A stretch of DNA of 6,352 nt from Bacteroidales bacterium (lineage in GTDB: Bacteria; Bacteroidota; Bacteroidia; Bacteroidales; UBA1715): NCBI GenBank assembly GCA_017618935.1, contig JAFZTG010000145.1:1-6352 (forward strand). Reading direction: 5' to 3'. Shown one piece after another: positions 5,986 through 6,352 of this stretch (position 1 is its first letter; each line of letters opens with the position of its first letter). The translations under genes and the position numbers were made by a program. Under the pieces are notes generated by a model. That model saw only the letters and a list, made by a program, of their open reading frames with translations. It searched no databases and was not told the origin of the DNA.

Positions 5986-6194
5986 TACTCGGAGTGTGTA
6001 AAAACATAGGCTGCACACCCGACTATGATTTGTACGAAATGAGTTACGCAAACGTGATACTATACTCAAGGGCGACGCCTACCTACGAGGATATAAAGGA
6101 AAGCAAAGGAAAGAAGAAGTTCGATGAATCATTGGACGCTAACAATCCCGACAATTTCAATATGCAAGGCGAAGAAGAAGTAGTAAGAATATAA
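5982..6194 (+). CDS. Tail assembly chaperone C-terminal (T-like) segment
   Basis: This 70-codon frame (MILGVCKNIGC, then PDYDLYEMSYANVILYSRA and an acidic end) overlaps the end of the short chaperone gene by four bases (ATGA at 5982-5985). It lies in the -1 frame relative to that gene and extends without a stop back beyond 5910. It is therefore best read as the downstream part of a frameshift fusion, with the ATG at 5982 an internal methionine. The segment 'GCTPDYDLYEMSYANVILYSRA' (two parts: GCTPDYDLYEM and SYANVILYSRA) is helical and resembles the conserved part of T-like chaperone domains in Bacteroides phages. Independent translation by termination-reinitiation at the overlap is possible but there is no Shine-Dalgarno sequence. 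Confidence 0.65.
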   Translation: MILGVCKNIGCTPDYDLYEMSYANVILYSRATPTYEDIKESKGKKKFDESLDANNPDNFNMQGEEEVVRI

Positions 6195-6208
6195 AAAAGT
6201 TAAAAGTC

Positions 6209-6352
6209 ATGGCAAAGAACAATCAACAGAACAAAGTCCAGGCACAACCTACCGAAGCGGAGGTTATGATGCAGGCAAACAACGTAAACGAGATTTGGAA
6301 AGTTGGCGGAATGTGGTATGTAGAAAGAGCAAAGGCTGTTTCTGCAAGCGAC
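6209..6352 (+). CDS. Unidentified protein, N-terminal part, next to tail chaperone genes
   Basis: An ATG at 6209, 14 bases after the chaperone frame ends, opens a frame of 48 codons that runs off the right edge. It begins MAKNNQQNKVQAQPTEAEVM and continues with NEIWKVGGMWYVERAKAVSA. The first 20 residues are polar and probably disordered; the second part has a W-x-x-GG-x-WY pattern suggesting a short strand pair before a helix. I do not recognise it. It may be a small protein between the chaperones and the tape measure gene, or less likely the start of the tape measure itself, though the expected long amphipathic helices are not yet visible. The leader is A/T-rich without a Shine-Dalgarno sequence. 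Confidence 0.6.
   Translation, partial: MAKNNQQNKVQAQPTEAEVMMQANNVNEIWKVGGMWYVERAKAVSASD

Larger units (their letters stand above)
5494..6194 (+). other. Predicted G-T fusion tail chaperone made by -1 frameshifting
   Basis: Zero-frame reading through F139 (5908-5910), then -1 reading from 5910, gives a 233-residue product: 139 residues of the short chaperone, 24 residues unique to the overlap (FCYNFPKQSKSDEADEVK, then NDSIWA) and the 70 residues encoded from 5982. The join runs without a stop, and the segment SIWAMILGVCKNIGC continues across the 5982 ATG as one helix-like stretch. In lambda and many other long-tailed phages the minor fusion form gpGT carries the T domain that contacts the tail tube protein. 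The two-form arrangement here is predicted from sequence alone. Confidence 0.7.

Noticed and set aside
1..6352. tRNA genes, CRISPR arrays, insertion sequences, diversity-generating template/variable repeats, attachment sites.
   Set aside because: No cloverleaf-like segment, regularly spaced repeat, transposase-like frame or terminal inverted repeat pair was seen; the only notable repeat is the pair of BACON-like domain segments.

Overview
The window looks like part of the structural (head and tail) module of a tailed double-stranded DNA phage or prophage of a Bacteroidetes host, most likely a gut Bacteroidales. Four things point there. The protein types match head/tail families I know from Bacteroides-type phages. 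Two virion proteins end in BACON-like Ig-fold domains. Almost every gene starts behind an A/T-rich leader with no Shine-Dalgarno sequence. One TAnnTTTG-type promoter element is visible. All family names come from recognising the protein sequences; no search was run.

Layout. Positions 1-584 (minus strand) hold the first 194 codons of a Mu gpF-like minor head/head morphogenesis protein that runs off the left edge. A 90-base A/T-rich gap (585-674) separates it from a plus-strand run that fills the rest of the window. In order, that run encodes a scaffold-like coiled-coil protein (675-1328), a probable capsid decoration protein (1342-1731), the major capsid protein with a C-terminal BACON-like domain (1746-3095), a head-tail connector (3110-3436), a head-closure-type protein (3433-3759), an HK97 gp10-like neck/tail protein (3762-4238), a tail-terminator-type protein (4225-4650), and the major tail tube protein, also with a C-terminal BACON-like domain (4675-5439). 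An intrinsic terminator-like hairpin follows (5458-5485), then the tail assembly chaperone pair (5494-6194) and the start of an unidentified small gene (6209 to the right edge). Gene order is head assembly, connector, neck, tail tube, chaperone, with the tape measure gene expected just beyond the right edge. No tail sheath gene lies beside the tube gene, so a non-contractile (siphovirus-like) tail is the simplest reading.

Most interesting points. (1) A T TTT TTT slippery heptamer in the zero frame at 5904-5910 would let -1 frameshifting join the 163-residue chaperone to the downstream 70-codon frame, giving a 233-residue G-T type fusion; the -1 frame is fully open between them. (2) The capsid and tail tube proteins carry closely related C-terminal Ig-like domains (about 46 identical residues of 82 aligned by hand, with a shared 19-base exact match), which suggests duplication or exchange of one surface-display module between the two most abundant virion proteins. 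(3) The capsid gene alone has a near-perfect Shine-Dalgarno sequence. (4) A terminator-like hairpin sits between the tail tube and the chaperone, which may set their expression ratio.
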